NCBI RefSeq assembly: GCF_026242055.1
Contig: NZ_JAPJDL010000008.1
Location: 124,001-188,000, forward strand
DNA: 64,000 bases
Direction of reading: 5' to 3'
Origin: Lentzea sp. NEAU-D7
GTDB lineage: Bacteria; Actinomycetota; Actinomycetes; Mycobacteriales; Pseudonocardiaceae
In this document: positions 8,504 to 16,265 of the stretch, in pieces
Position numbering within the stretch: position 1 is the stretch's first letter
How the letters are laid out: the number at the start of each line of letters is the position of its first letter
Position numbers and translations under genes: made by a program
The notes under the pieces: model-generated
Databases searched by the model: none
Told to the model about the DNA's origin: nothing
Seen by the model: only the letters and a program-made list of their open reading frames with translations

Positions 8504-8874
8504 GTGCCGTCCAGCATGGACATGTCCCAGACCGGCCTGACCTCGATGCCGTCGTTGTGGGCGTCGGGCAGGGTCGCGGCGTGGGCGATGACCTGGTCGA
8601 TCGAGTCGGCTTCGACGAGGTAGAATCCGGCGAGGTACTCCTTGGCTTCCGCGAAGGGCCCGTCGGTGACGACGACCTCGCCGTTGCGGATGCTCACGCC
8701 TTTGCCGGTCTCGGGGCCGGGAAGGCCTTCGCTGACGATGAGCTCGCCGGAGGCGCGGAGCTTGTCGGACAGGTCGTAGTGGTCCTTGCCGAACTGCATC
8801 TGCTGCTCTTCGGTGAGCTTGTCCCACGCGGCCCGCGACTTGGGGTTGCTGTAGATCAGGATCAGGTACTTCAC
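8500..8874 (-). CDS. YCII (DGPF) domain protein, ECF42 partner
   Basis: This encodes 124 aa from GTG 8874 (MKYLILIYSNPKSRAAW), with GGGAGG upstream. The family motif VVTDGPFAEAKEYLAGFYLVEADSID and a C-terminal IEVRPVWDM are intact. YCII proteins are small alpha-beta dimers, often encoded immediately before ECF42 sigma factors, whose biochemical role is unclear. Translational coupling (GTGA) to the sigma gene supports a joint function. It is divergent from the NTF2-like gene at 8985, a possible target. Confidence 0.9.
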   Translation of the reverse strand: MKYLILIYSNPKSRAAWDKLTEEQQMQFGKDHYDLSDKLRASGELIVSEGLPGPETGKGVSIRNGEVVVTDGPFAEAKEYLAGFYLVEADSIDQVIAHAATLPDAHNDGIEVRPVWDMSMLDGT

Positions 8875-8984
8875 GTGCGGCCTCCCGGCTCCTGGCTGGC
8901 GGAAAAATCTTCTCACCGCCATGTCGAGACCGCGGGCGTCGTCTCGACACCGGTGTGTCAGCCGATTTCGACGGAGGTTCCGAG

Positions 8985-9434
8985 ATGACTCACACGCTGG
9001 TGCAGGACGAGGTCGCCATCCGCGCGGTGTTCACCGAGCACGAGGAGGGCATGCGGCTGCGTGACCCGGCGCGGATCGTCGCTCGGTACGCCGAGGAGGT
9101 GGTCACGTGCACGTTGGCGCCTCCGTTGCGCAACTCGGGGCCGGACGCGCGGGACGTGGAGTCGCTGGCGGGGTGGATGGCCGGGTTCGAGGGGCCGATC
9201 ACGCTGGAGCACCGGGACCTGACGGTCGTCGTGTCCGGGGACGTGGCGTTCGCGCACGGGCTGGCGCGGCTGGCGGCGGTGCCGGTCGGTTATCCCGAGG
9301 GGTTCTCGATGTGGATGCGCACGACTGTGGGGTTGCAGCGGCGTGACGGGCGGTGGCTGGTGACGCATTCGCACGACTCGGTGCCGTTCCACATGGACGG
9401 GTCTTTTCTGGCGGCGACCGATCTGGAGCCCTGA
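8985..9434 (+). CDS. SnoaL/NTF2-like protein (YybH-type)
   Basis: This encodes 149 aa. ATG 8985 is preceded by GGAGG at 8973-8977. The sequence has the cystatin-like cone fold pattern: an N-terminal helix (VAIRAVFTEHEEGMRLRDPARIVARYAEE), VVSGDVAFAHGLARL and a final WMRTTVGLQRRDGRWLVTHSHDSVPF. These proteins may be enzymes or ligand binders. Placement divergent from an ECF42-YCII pair is common in actinomycetes and suggests control by that sigma factor (inference). Confidence 0.85.
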   Translation: MTHTLVQDEVAIRAVFTEHEEGMRLRDPARIVARYAEEVVTCTLAPPLRNSGPDARDVESLAGWMAGFEGPITLEHRDLTVVVSGDVAFAHGLARLAAVPVGYPEGFSMWMRTTVGLQRRDGRWLVTHSHDSVPFHMDGSFLAATDLEP

Positions 9435-9454
9435 GCCGCGGGGAGGTGATCATG

Positions 9455-9496
9455 CCGAGGCCCGGACCGTGCAGGGGGTCGGTCCGGGCCTCGGCG
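9455..9496. terminator. Bidirectional terminator hairpin
   Basis: A perfect 15-bp GC-rich stem pairs 9455-9469 with 9482-9496, with a 12-nt loop. It sits between the convergent ends of the NTF2-like gene (9434) and the protease gene (9512). There is no strong T-run, as usual in actinomycetes. Confidence 0.85.
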
Positions 9497-9511
9497 CTTT
9501 CCGGGGCGGGT

Positions 9512-11029
9512 CTACTTGACGTTGACCGCGGCCCAGGCCCGGTTGACCGCCGCGTGCTCGGGCGACGAGGCGCCGTAGAGCTCGGCGGTGGCGGCGAGGG
9601 TGCCGGTGCGGGCGGCTGCGTACTTGGTGCTGGAGGTGAACTTCGTGGTCAGGGCGCGGTACCAGATCTTCTCGGCCTTGTCGCGGCCGATGCCGGTGAC
9701 GGGCTGGCCGTCCACGGTGGGGGAGTCGTAGGCGACGCCATTGATGGTCTTCTGGCCGCTGCCCTCGGAGAGCAGGTAGAAGAAGTGGTTGGCGATGCCG
9801 GAGGAGTAGTGCACGTCGACGCTGCCGGCGCTGGCGGACCAGTAGTCGAGCGACTTGCCGTCCTTGGAGGGCTTGTCCATGTAGCGCAGGGGCTTGCCGT
9901 CGCCGCGGATGTTGATCTTCTCGCCGATGAGGTAGTCGCCGGTGTCGGTGGTGTTGGCGGCGTGGAACTCCGTGGTGGAGCCGAAGATGTCGCTGGTGGC
10001 CTCGTTGAGGCCGCCGGACTCACCGGAGTAGACCAGGCCCGCGGTGGCGGAGGTGACGCCGTGCGACATCTCGTGCGCGGCGACGTCGATGCTGGTCAGC
10101 GGGTTGCGGTTCTGGGCGCCGTCGCCGTAGGTCATGCAGAAGCACGAGTCGGACCAGAAGGCGTTGCTGTAGTTGGTGCCGTAGTGGACCTTGCTCAGGG
10201 CGCCCTGGCCGTTGTTCTTGATGCCGCTGCGGCCGTGGACGAGCTTGTAGTAGTCCCAGGTCTTGGCGGCGCCGAACGCGGCGTCGACGCCCGCGGTGGC
10301 CTTGTCGGTGTAGGTGCCGTTGCCCCACTTGTTGTCGGCGTCGGTGAACAGGGTTCCGGTGCCCGTGCCGTTGTTGAGGTTGTGCACGGCCTGGTTGCCG
10401 CGGGCGGGGTCCTTGAGCTGGAACGTCGAGCCGGACTGGGTGGTGCTGAGGCCGACGGTGCCGGAGTAGGTGGACTGGCCGGTGCCTTCGGCGACGTGGA
10501 CGCCGTCGTAGGTCAGCAGGGTCCGGCCGGTGTGCGCGTCGGTGAAGGTGTGCAGTTCGCTCGGGGTCTGGTCGTCCTTGACGCTGTGGGTGACCGTCTC
10601 CCAGGCGAGCACGGGCGCGTGGTCGAGGGCGAAGACGACGAGCGTGCCGTTCGAGGCGGTGGTGGGCGTGGTGGTGTCGAGGCCGGCGAGGGAGGCCTCG
10701 GACGCCTTGGTCACGCCGGTGACCCGGCCTGCCTTCTGGGCGACGACGAGGTCGCCGCCGATGACCTTGAGGCCGTTGAGGGTGCGGTCGAAGCGGAGGT
10801 GGTGGGTGCCGTCGGCGTCGCGCACCACGTCGCGGGGGACGAGCTGTTCGCCGCCGGACAGGCCGAGGGCGGAGGAGATCGTCCCCGCCTGCCCGGCCGC
10901 GGCGTGCAGGGCTTCCTGCTGTGTGAGGTTCCTCGGCTGTGGTGCGGCGTTGGCTCCCACCGTGCCCGTGGCGGCCAGAGCCGCCCCGGCCACCAGGGCG
11001 GTGGTGATGCCCAGGGTTTTGCGCTTCAT
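9512..11029 (-). CDS. Secreted M4 (thermolysin-like) metallopeptidase
   Basis: This encodes 505 aa from ATG 11029 with AGGAG upstream. A Sec signal peptide (MKRKTLGITTALVAGAALAA...ANA, about 28 aa) is followed by an FTP/PepSY propeptide (about 30-185, with VRDADGTHHLRFDRTLNGLKV). The M4 catalytic domain has the zinc motif HEMSH (about residue 318) and the third ligand in GLNEATSDIFG. The C-terminal M4 helical domain contains DVHYSSGIANHFFYLLSEG. It is a broad-specificity extracellular protease, autoprocessed and calcium-stabilised in known members. Confidence 0.95.
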   Translation of the reverse strand: MKRKTLGITTALVAGAALAATGTVGANAAPQPRNLTQQEALHAAAGQAGTISSALGLSGGEQLVPRDVVRDADGTHHLRFDRTLNGLKVIGGDLVVAQKAGRVTGVTKASEASLAGLDTTTPTTASNGTLVVFALDHAPVLAWETVTHSVKDDQTPSELHTFTDAHTGRTLLTYDGVHVAEGTGQSTYSGTVGLSTTQSGSTFQLKDPARGNQAVHNLNNGTGTGTLFTDADNKWGNGTYTDKATAGVDAAFGAAKTWDYYKLVHGRSGIKNNGQGALSKVHYGTNYSNAFWSDSCFCMTYGDGAQNRNPLTSIDVAAHEMSHGVTSATAGLVYSGESGGLNEATSDIFGSTTEFHAANTTDTGDYLIGEKINIRGDGKPLRYMDKPSKDGKSLDYWSASAGSVDVHYSSGIANHFFYLLSEGSGQKTINGVAYDSPTVDGQPVTGIGRDKAEKIWYRALTTKFTSSTKYAAARTGTLAATAELYGASSPEHAAVNRAWAAVNVK

Positions 11030-11393
11030 GAACGCTCCTGTTCCGGTGCAGGGAGTGATCGCTCCGGCGTTACAGGGGTGCCGGGGCGAACACCGTGGAA
11101 CAGCCCGACCATCGTCGATGACCAGGCGTGGTGATCGTATTGCTCTCAGTGCATACGACCAGCCGCTCCCAGAATGCGAGATCGCTTCATGATTTGGACT
11201 GAGTCGCTGGTCAGGACACCGGGTTTCGTCCACAACGTGGAACAAAAGAGCAGCTCAAACGGCGTGGAAACACGGCGGAAACTTCCCGGTGCGCGCGTTC
11301 TTCCGGCCCAGTGCGCTAGGCCGGGTGGTGCAGCCCTACCGGAGGGGATCTTGTTTACAGTTAACTACGCAGAGTGAGAGCTGAGTCACAGAT
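11030..11393. other. 364-bp intergenic region between protease and recombinase genes
   Basis: This holds the protease leader and promoter on its left side. The right side, next to the recombinase gene's 3' end, is less GC-rich and includes an AT-rich patch (TTGTTTACAGTTAACTA, about 11352-11368). I see no gene, tRNA or clear direct repeat here. A recombination site next to the recombinase cannot be excluded or shown. Confidence 0.4.
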
Positions 11394-12512
11394 TCAGAGG
11401 CCCAGGCGGGTCACGGCGTTGTCCTCGAGCGGGTTGGCCGTGCGGATGTAGCGGTGCACGGTGCGCGGATTGGTCCACCGGCCCTGCCGCATGATCTCCC
11501 GGTCGCTCGCCCCGCCCAGCGCCGCCTGCGTCGCGAACCCCGCCCGCAGCGAATGCCCGCCGAACAGCGCCGGGTCCAGTCCCGCCCGCACCGCGTACCG
11601 CTTCACCAGCTCCGCGACCGCGCGCCCCGACATCGCCTTGGCCCCGATGCCGCCGTGCCGGTTCACCACCGGGAACAGCGGCCCCTGCCGGGCACCCGCC
11701 TCGAAGCCGTGACAGCGGTGCAGGCCCGTCTCGGAGAGCTCCTTGCCGTCGAGCACGTCGGCCCAGTCCGCGAACGCGCACACTGGGCACGTCGGCCGCC
11801 TGCTCCCGCGCGGCAGCACCACCGACTGCTGGTGCTTGCCCGTCTGGTCGGTCTTCGTCGTGCCCAGCCGGATCAGCAGCAACGGCTCGTGCGTGCGCGG
11901 ATCCACGTCCACCGTGACGTCGGAGAACTCGATGCCCGCCAGCTCGCTGCGCCGCAACGCCCCCGCGAACCCCACCAGCAGCAGCAACGCGTCCCTCGCC
12001 CGCGCCGGACCCGCGGGCGGCCGTTCGTTCAGCAGCGCCTCGAGGGTGTCGAGCAGCACCGGCCGCTTGCGGCGGGGCTGCGACTTGCGGGTGCGCCGCA
12101 CACCGCGCAACGTCAGGCGCACCACGTCGCTGCGCGTCGGGCTCGGCAGCCCGTTCGCCGCGTGCACCGCCGAGATCGCCGCCGACTTGCGTTCCAGCGT
12201 CGAGGCCCCGAACGCCGGCGACCCGTCCGGCTTCACCGTGTCCGCCGCGACCGCCAGGTACACCGCCACGTCCAGCGGATCGGCCGGCAACGCCTGACGG
12301 CCCTCCGCCTGACACCACCCGGCCCACGCGATCCAGTCCGACCGGTACGCCCGCACCGTGTTCGGCGACTGCGCGCTGCGCAGATACCCGGCCAGCGACG
12401 CCGCCTGCTCGTCGTCGAACCTCTCGCGCACCCCCGCGAGCGCGTCGACGTCGATCAGCACCGAGTGCGAGACCCTGACCAGCGCGTGCTGGACGGGTTC
12501 GGGCAGGCTCAC
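11394..12512 (-). CDS. Tyrosine recombinase/integrase, coupled to threonine aldolase
   Basis: This encodes 372 aa from GTG 12512 (MSLPEPVQHALVRVSHS), which overlaps the aldolase stop by 4 nt. An N-terminal SAM-like core-binding domain (about 25-130, with SPNTVRAYRSDWIAWAGWC) precedes the catalytic domain. The catalytic set is visible: Arg in GALRRSELAG (about 186), HSLRAGF (about 320), GRWTNPRTVHRYIR with the nucleophilic Tyr (about 354). A CPVC pair lies in the insert around residue 250. No tRNA, excisionase or phage gene adjoins it, and the gene sits in an operon with a metabolic enzyme, so a domestic role is possible. Confidence 0.9.
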   Translation of the reverse strand: MSLPEPVQHALVRVSHSVLIDVDALAGVRERFDDEQAASLAGYLRSAQSPNTVRAYRSDWIAWAGWCQAEGRQALPADPLDVAVYLAVAADTVKPDGSPAFGASTLERKSAAISAVHAANGLPSPTRSDVVRLTLRGVRRTRKSQPRRKRPVLLDTLEALLNERPPAGPARARDALLLLVGFAGALRRSELAGIEFSDVTVDVDPRTHEPLLLIRLGTTKTDQTGKHQQSVVLPRGSRRPTCPVCAFADWADVLDGKELSETGLHRCHGFEAGARQGPLFPVVNRHGGIGAKAMSGRAVAELVKRYAVRAGLDPALFGGHSLRAGFATQAALGGASDREIMRQGRWTNPRTVHRYIRTANPLEDNAVTRLGL

Positions 12513-13555
12513 ACCCGCGATGGTAGTCCTCTGATCAACTCCACCACCTCGCGCGGCGTGAACTCCAGCCCGCTGAGCCCCACGCTCACCTCGAAGCTGC
12601 ACCGGTGCGGATCCGGATTCGACCGCGCGTACAGGAACAACCTGATCCCCGTCTCCTCCAGCAGGTGCTGCGCGGCCCGCTGCGCGTCGTGGCGCGACAG
12701 CGGCAGGTGGACGTGGAACAGGGGAGTGGCCGGCACCTGCGGTGTCGTGTGCGCGAACCCGTCGGCGTTGATCGCCTGAGCGAGGGCCTGGGCGTGGTCG
12801 CGGAACTCGGCCATCCGCGGCAGGTTCACCTCCATGCCCATCAACGCGATCGCGGCCAGCGGCCACGCGTCGGCGATCGCCCCGCCCATCCGCCGCCGCC
12901 ACACCGACGCCTGCCCGATCGTGTCCGCGTCCCCGGCCAGCACCGCGCCCCGCACACCCTCGAGTCCCTTGTAGAGCGACACGTACACCGTGTCGAACAA
13001 CGCGCAGATCTCCGCGAACGTCGCGTCGTACCCGGTCTGCGCCTCCCACAGCCGCGCGCCGTCGCAGTGCGCGGCCGCACCCGACCGCCTCGCCCACGCC
13101 GCCTGCGCCGCCAGGTCCCCGAACTCGGGCAGCACGCCACCGATGTCGCGTTGCGGCAGCTCGAACACCACCGCCGCGAGCGGCTCGTGCACCGCCTGCA
13201 GATCGTCCAGTCCGAACAGCTCGTTGCGGTCGCCCACGGGATGAAACCGCAGGCCGTGCAGCGCGTTGTAGCCCTGGTTCTCCCACACCTGCAGGTGCGT
13301 CTGCGGATGCCCCGCGAACGACCGGCGGCCCGTCCTGTCGGCGTGCACCCGCAACGCCACCTGCTGCGCCATCGTCCCCGACGGGAAGAACAACGCCGCG
13401 GGCTTGCCCAGCAGCGCCGCGACCCGTTCCTCCAGCTCTCGCACCGGGTCCTCCGGCCGCGTCCCCGGCGTCACCCACTCGGCGAGACGGCGGAGGACCT
13501 CGTGCGGCGAGCGGCGCGGGCCACTGTGCTGGGAGAGCGAACGGCGGATGTCCAT
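12509..13555 (-). CDS. Low-specificity threonine aldolase-type PLP enzyme
   Basis: This encodes 348 aa from ATG 13555 (MDIRRSLSQHSGPRRSP), a fold-type I PLP enzyme of the beta-eliminating lyase family. Visible are the glycine/threonine loop FFPSGTMAQQVALR, HCDGARLWEA (the PLP ring-binding Asp and Arg) and the Schiff-base Lys in VSLYKGLEG (about residue 195). Threonine aldolases cleave L-threonine to glycine and acetaldehyde. The product lacks the usual acidic N-terminal start of E. coli LtaE, so the true amino acid substrate is open. A 9-bp inverted repeat lies just upstream. Confidence 0.85.
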   Translation of the reverse strand: MDIRRSLSQHSGPRRSPHEVLRRLAEWVTPGTRPEDPVRELEERVAALLGKPAALFFPSGTMAQQVALRVHADRTGRRSFAGHPQTHLQVWENQGYNALHGLRFHPVGDRNELFGLDDLQAVHEPLAAVVFELPQRDIGGVLPEFGDLAAQAAWARRSGAAAHCDGARLWEAQTGYDATFAEICALFDTVYVSLYKGLEGVRGAVLAGDADTIGQASVWRRRMGGAIADAWPLAAIALMGMEVNLPRMAEFRDHAQALAQAINADGFAHTTPQVPATPLFHVHLPLSRHDAQRAAQHLLEETGIRLFLYARSNPDPHRCSFEVSVGLSGLEFTPREVVELIRGLPSRV

Positions 13556-13568
13556 GCCCGTGACACTA

Positions 13569-13593
13569 CCTATTGCAAGCGATGTGCAATAGG
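13569..13593. promoter_or_regulatory. Inverted repeat upstream of threonine aldolase-recombinase operon
   Basis: The perfect inverted repeat CCTATTGCA-N7-TGCAATAGG lies 14 nt upstream of the aldolase ATG, in the 52-bp gap to the DUF4180 gene. It is AT-richer than its surroundings and has the geometry of a dimeric repressor operator. No regulator gene adjoins it. Confidence 0.6.
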
Positions 13594-13607
13594 GCTGTTC
13601 GGACTGG

Positions 13608-13979
13608 TCAGGCCGCCGCGCTCAGCCGCGCGTCCAACTCGGCCTCATCCGCCACGAACCACAGCTGCCGGCCCCGGTTCGACTCGTACACGAAGTCCCG
13701 CAACGCCGTGCTCGCCGCCACCTGCTCCGAGATGTCCCCGACCACCGCGACCGCGAACCCGTACTGCTGGAACTTCTGCACCACCGCACCCGCCACCCGC
13801 GTGCGCAACACCAGGAAGTCCTCCGACAACCGCGCCACCGGCAACACCAGCCACCCCACGTCCTGACCCCACAACGTGCCGATCAGGTCCACAGCGGACT
13901 GCTCGTCGGTGATCAAGGGACCGTCCTCGGCGCACATCAGCACCGTCGCGCCGTGGCGCGTCTGCACAACATCAGGCAT
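13608..13979 (-). CDS. DUF4180 domain protein
   Basis: This encodes 123 aa from ATG 13979 (MPDVVQTRHGATVLMCAEDG). The pattern WLVLPVARLSEDFLVLRTRVAGAVVQKFQQYGFAVAVVGDIS followed by LRDFVYESNRGRQLWFV matches DUF4180, found alone or beside regulators in many bacteria. Function is unknown. The fold looks like a small alpha-beta domain with no membrane segment. The 297 bp between this start and the next gene at 14277 hold no other gene I can support. Confidence 0.82.
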   Translation of the reverse strand: MPDVVQTRHGATVLMCAEDGPLITDEQSAVDLIGTLWGQDVGWLVLPVARLSEDFLVLRTRVAGAVVQKFQQYGFAVAVVGDISEQVAASTALRDFVYESNRGRQLWFVADEAELDARLSAAA

Positions 13980-14276
13980 GGCACCGGAACCTAGCTGCGG
14001 CACACACCCGATGTCGCGCCGAATACCCGCGCGTCAGCGGCTCGATGGCGCCGGCCAGTCCGGGCACGGCGCACGGACACGGCGGCGACGAGCGGAGTGC
14101 CGATGACACCGCCCAGGGGACGCACCCCAGAACCCGGGGCGGTCGCTGGCGGGACGCATCTCCTCCGGCCGACACAGCGACGTCCCCGAACACGAACCCG
14201 CCGGCGCGTTTCCCACCGGATGACGCGCGCGAAATGCCGGGCGCCCGCCGACGGGCCTTGGGTAGCGTCGCGGCCC

Positions 14277-15305
14277 ATGCGCGACCTCGCGGCGTTGCCC
14301 AAGGCCCACCTGCACGTGCACCTCGAAAGCACCGTGCGCACGGACACCCTCGCGGAACTCGCCGAGCACCACGGCGTCGACGTCCCCGCCGTGCAGGCCG
14401 GGGCGTTCGACGGGTTCGCTCAGTTCGCCGCCCACAACGGGGCGGTGCGGGACTGCCTGCGGCGAGCCGAGGACTTCCACCGGATCGCGTACGAGTTCTG
14501 CGCCGAGGAAGCAGCGCAGGGGACCCGGTACGCCGAGGTCACGTTCACCGCGGCAGCGCACGGAGAACGACTCGGTGATCCGGACATGCCGCTCGAGGCG
14601 GTGTTGTCCGGGCTCGCCGCAGGGCAGGCCGCCCACGGCATCGAATGCCGTGTGATCGTGGACCACCCCAGGAAGCGATCGGTAGCGCGACTGCGGGACT
14701 CACTGCGCCTCGCGACAGCGCACCCCCAGGTCGTGGCCATCGGGGCGGCCGGAGCGGAAGACCACCCGCTCACCCCGTTCGCGGACGTGTTCCGCGCCGC
14801 GAAGGACGCCGGGGTCGGCCTCGTGCACCACGCCGGGGAGTGCTGCGGAGCGCCGAGCGTCGCCGAAGCCGTGACCGTCGGGCTCGCCGACCGGATCGGG
14901 CACGGGTTCCGGGCGCTCGACGATCCGGAGGTCGTCGCGCTGCTGCGGGACCGCGCCATACCGCTCGAAGCCTGCCCGTCGTCGAACGTCGCGCTGGGAC
15001 TGGTCGAAAACCTCTCCTCTCATCCGCTGCCACTGCTCGTCGACGCCGGCCTGACCGTCACGCTCAGCACCGACATCCCCGCCTCCACCGGCACCACGCT
15101 CACCGGCGAGTACCGCCTGCTGCGCGACCACCTCGGCTTCGACGACGACGCCCTCGCCCGCATCGCCACCAACGCCGTCGACGCGTCCTTCGCGCCGCAG
15201 GACGCGAAAGCCTCGCTGCGTCAGGACATCGCGGCCTGGCGGGCCGGCTCGAAGCACACCAGCCCGTGCCGCGACGCCAGCAACGCCACCAGGTCCAGCA
15301 CCTGA
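14277..15305 (+). CDS. Adenosine deaminase superfamily hydrolase, noncanonical active site
   Basis: This encodes 342 aa from ATG 14277 (MRDLAALPKAHLHVHLEST). It is an amidohydrolase barrel with metal ligands in HLHVH, the HHAGE pair (His/Glu), RIGHG and the Asp of STDIP. Two residues that contact substrate in classical adenosine deaminase differ: HLDG is HLES, and the second Asp of TDDP is Ile. It may therefore act on another purine or an aminated ring. The 3' end overlaps the convergent gene at 15221 by 85 bp. Confidence 0.8.
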   Translation: MRDLAALPKAHLHVHLESTVRTDTLAELAEHHGVDVPAVQAGAFDGFAQFAAHNGAVRDCLRRAEDFHRIAYEFCAEEAAQGTRYAEVTFTAAAHGERLGDPDMPLEAVLSGLAAGQAAHGIECRVIVDHPRKRSVARLRDSLRLATAHPQVVAIGAAGAEDHPLTPFADVFRAAKDAGVGLVHHAGECCGAPSVAEAVTVGLADRIGHGFRALDDPEVVALLRDRAIPLEACPSSNVALGLVENLSSHPLPLLVDAGLTVTLSTDIPASTGTTLTGEYRLLRDHLGFDDDALARIATNAVDASFAPQDAKASLRQDIAAWRAGSKHTSPCRDASNATRSST

Positions 15306-15583
15306 CGCCGACCCGGCCACACCACGTGCACGATCACCGCGTCGACCCCCACCGTCAGCGCCTCGTCCCACGACACCGGCGAGGACGGATCAGGCGAGGT
15401 GCGCCGTAACTCCCGCACGAACGCCGCGACCGCGGGCTCGAACGCGCCCAGCGGCGAGGACCGCAGCTCCGCGTAGCGCGCCGCCGCCTCCGCGAACGAC
15501 GCCGGACCGGGAGCCCGCCACACCACCACGTCGACCGGAACATCCACGGGCACACCGCCCGGCACATCGACTGGCACGGCCAT
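15221..15583 (-). CDS. Conserved actinobacterial hypothetical protein
   Basis: This encodes 120 aa from ATG 15583 (MAVPVDVPGGVPVDVPVDVVVW). The core VVVWRAPGPASFAEAAARYAEL...FEPAVAAFVRELRR...VLDLVALLASRHGLVCFEPAR resembles a family of small actinomycete proteins I recognise but cannot name. It is soluble with no signal. Its ATG overlaps the stop of the preceding small ORF (TGATG), and 85 bp of its 3' end run antisense through the deaminase gene. Confidence 0.65.
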   Translation of the reverse strand: MAVPVDVPGGVPVDVPVDVVVWRAPGPASFAEAAARYAELRSSPLGAFEPAVAAFVRELRRTSPDPSSPVSWDEALTVGVDAVIVHVVWPGRRQVLDLVALLASRHGLVCFEPARQAAMS

Positions 15584-15789
15584 CACGCCACCTTCCCGAA
15601 CAACACGCCGGACCGCGGAACCCGCACGGTGACCTCCGCCAGGCCACCGGACTCCCACGCCTCACCCACCGGACCCGGACACGCCCCGCGCACGCCGGCC
15701 GCACCGGCAAGCAGCTCCACCCGGCGATCCCGGCCGGAAGCCCCCACACCGGGCGAGTCCGCCGGGCCCCGCAACGCGTTCGAGTCCAT
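15583..15789 (-). CDS. Small hypothetical protein coupled to the 15221 gene
   Basis: This encodes 68 aa from ATG 15789 (MDSNALRGPADSPGVG). I recognise no domain. It is supported by codon bias and by TGATG coupling to the next gene. A C-terminal VTVRVPRSGVLFG looks like beta-strand. It could instead be a leader or an overcalled ORF. Confidence 0.4.
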   Translation of the reverse strand: MDSNALRGPADSPGVGASGRDRRVELLAGAAGVRGACPGPVGEAWESGGLAEVTVRVPRSGVLFGKVA

Positions 15790-15846
15790 GCCGAGAACGC
15801 TAGCGAGAGGGTCTGACAATTTTTGAAGCCTCGACATCAGGCCAGC

Positions 15847-16189
15847 TCAGAGACCACGCGGAGGGACGCCGGACGGCCTCACGCCTACGTGGGACGACCT
15901 GACGGGTAAGCCGCATGCCAGTGCGAGGTCGAGGTCCACACCCGCGACGTCAAGCACCCTTGCGGCGCCAGCGCGTCCGGGACAGCCGCACAGCACGAAG
16001 CAGACCAGCGTCGCCGCCTGCCAGTACGCCCACGTGTCCGCGCTGCTCGTCGAGGCGCACCGCCAAGTCGGCGATCTCACCCGCCGACGACAGCGCGAGC
16101 CACCCCGTCAGCCACTCCAGGCGTTTTTCCAGGTCAGGCGCGGAGCACGCCGCGCGGTAGACCAGCCTCCAGAGGCCCCGCGCGTCCAC
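15847..16189 (-). pseudogene. Probable frameshifted DUF4240-like remnant
   Basis: From GTG 16189 one frame reads MDARGLWRLVYRAACSAPDLEKRLEWLTGWLALSSAGEIADLAVRLDEQ (quoted in parts: LWRLVYRAA, SAGEIADLAVRLDEQ), as in the N-terminal half of DUF4240 proteins. Around 16040 the similarity jumps to another frame (SADTWAYWQAATLV), where the family has its Trp-rich helix. The hallmark GGCSDDGF block is degraded. I infer at least one frameshift in a formerly coding stretch. The other reading is two short unrelated ORFs. This covers most of the 475-bp gap before hrpA. Confidence 0.4.
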
Positions 16190-16265
16190 GCCGTCACGCC
16201 AACCGCGGGGTCTGACGGTTATTGACGCGAGCGAACCCGCACGCCCTGACTATCCTTGAACCCAA

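Noticed and set aside
9353..11134. Open frame of 593 codons on the plus strand opposite the M4 protease gene
   Set aside because: It is Gly/Val/Ala-rich low complexity and crosses the terminator at 9455-9496. The protease on the minus strand has its signal peptide and zinc site.
11030..11393. An attachment site for the recombinase
   Set aside because: I could find no direct repeat or tRNA end to support one; the AT-rich patch alone is not evidence.
11394..13478. A possible 694-aa fusion of threonine aldolase-region sequence to the recombinase
   Set aside because: The upstream part is the wrong frame of the aldolase gene. The recombinase has its own GTG start at 12512 and the aldolase is intact in its own frame.
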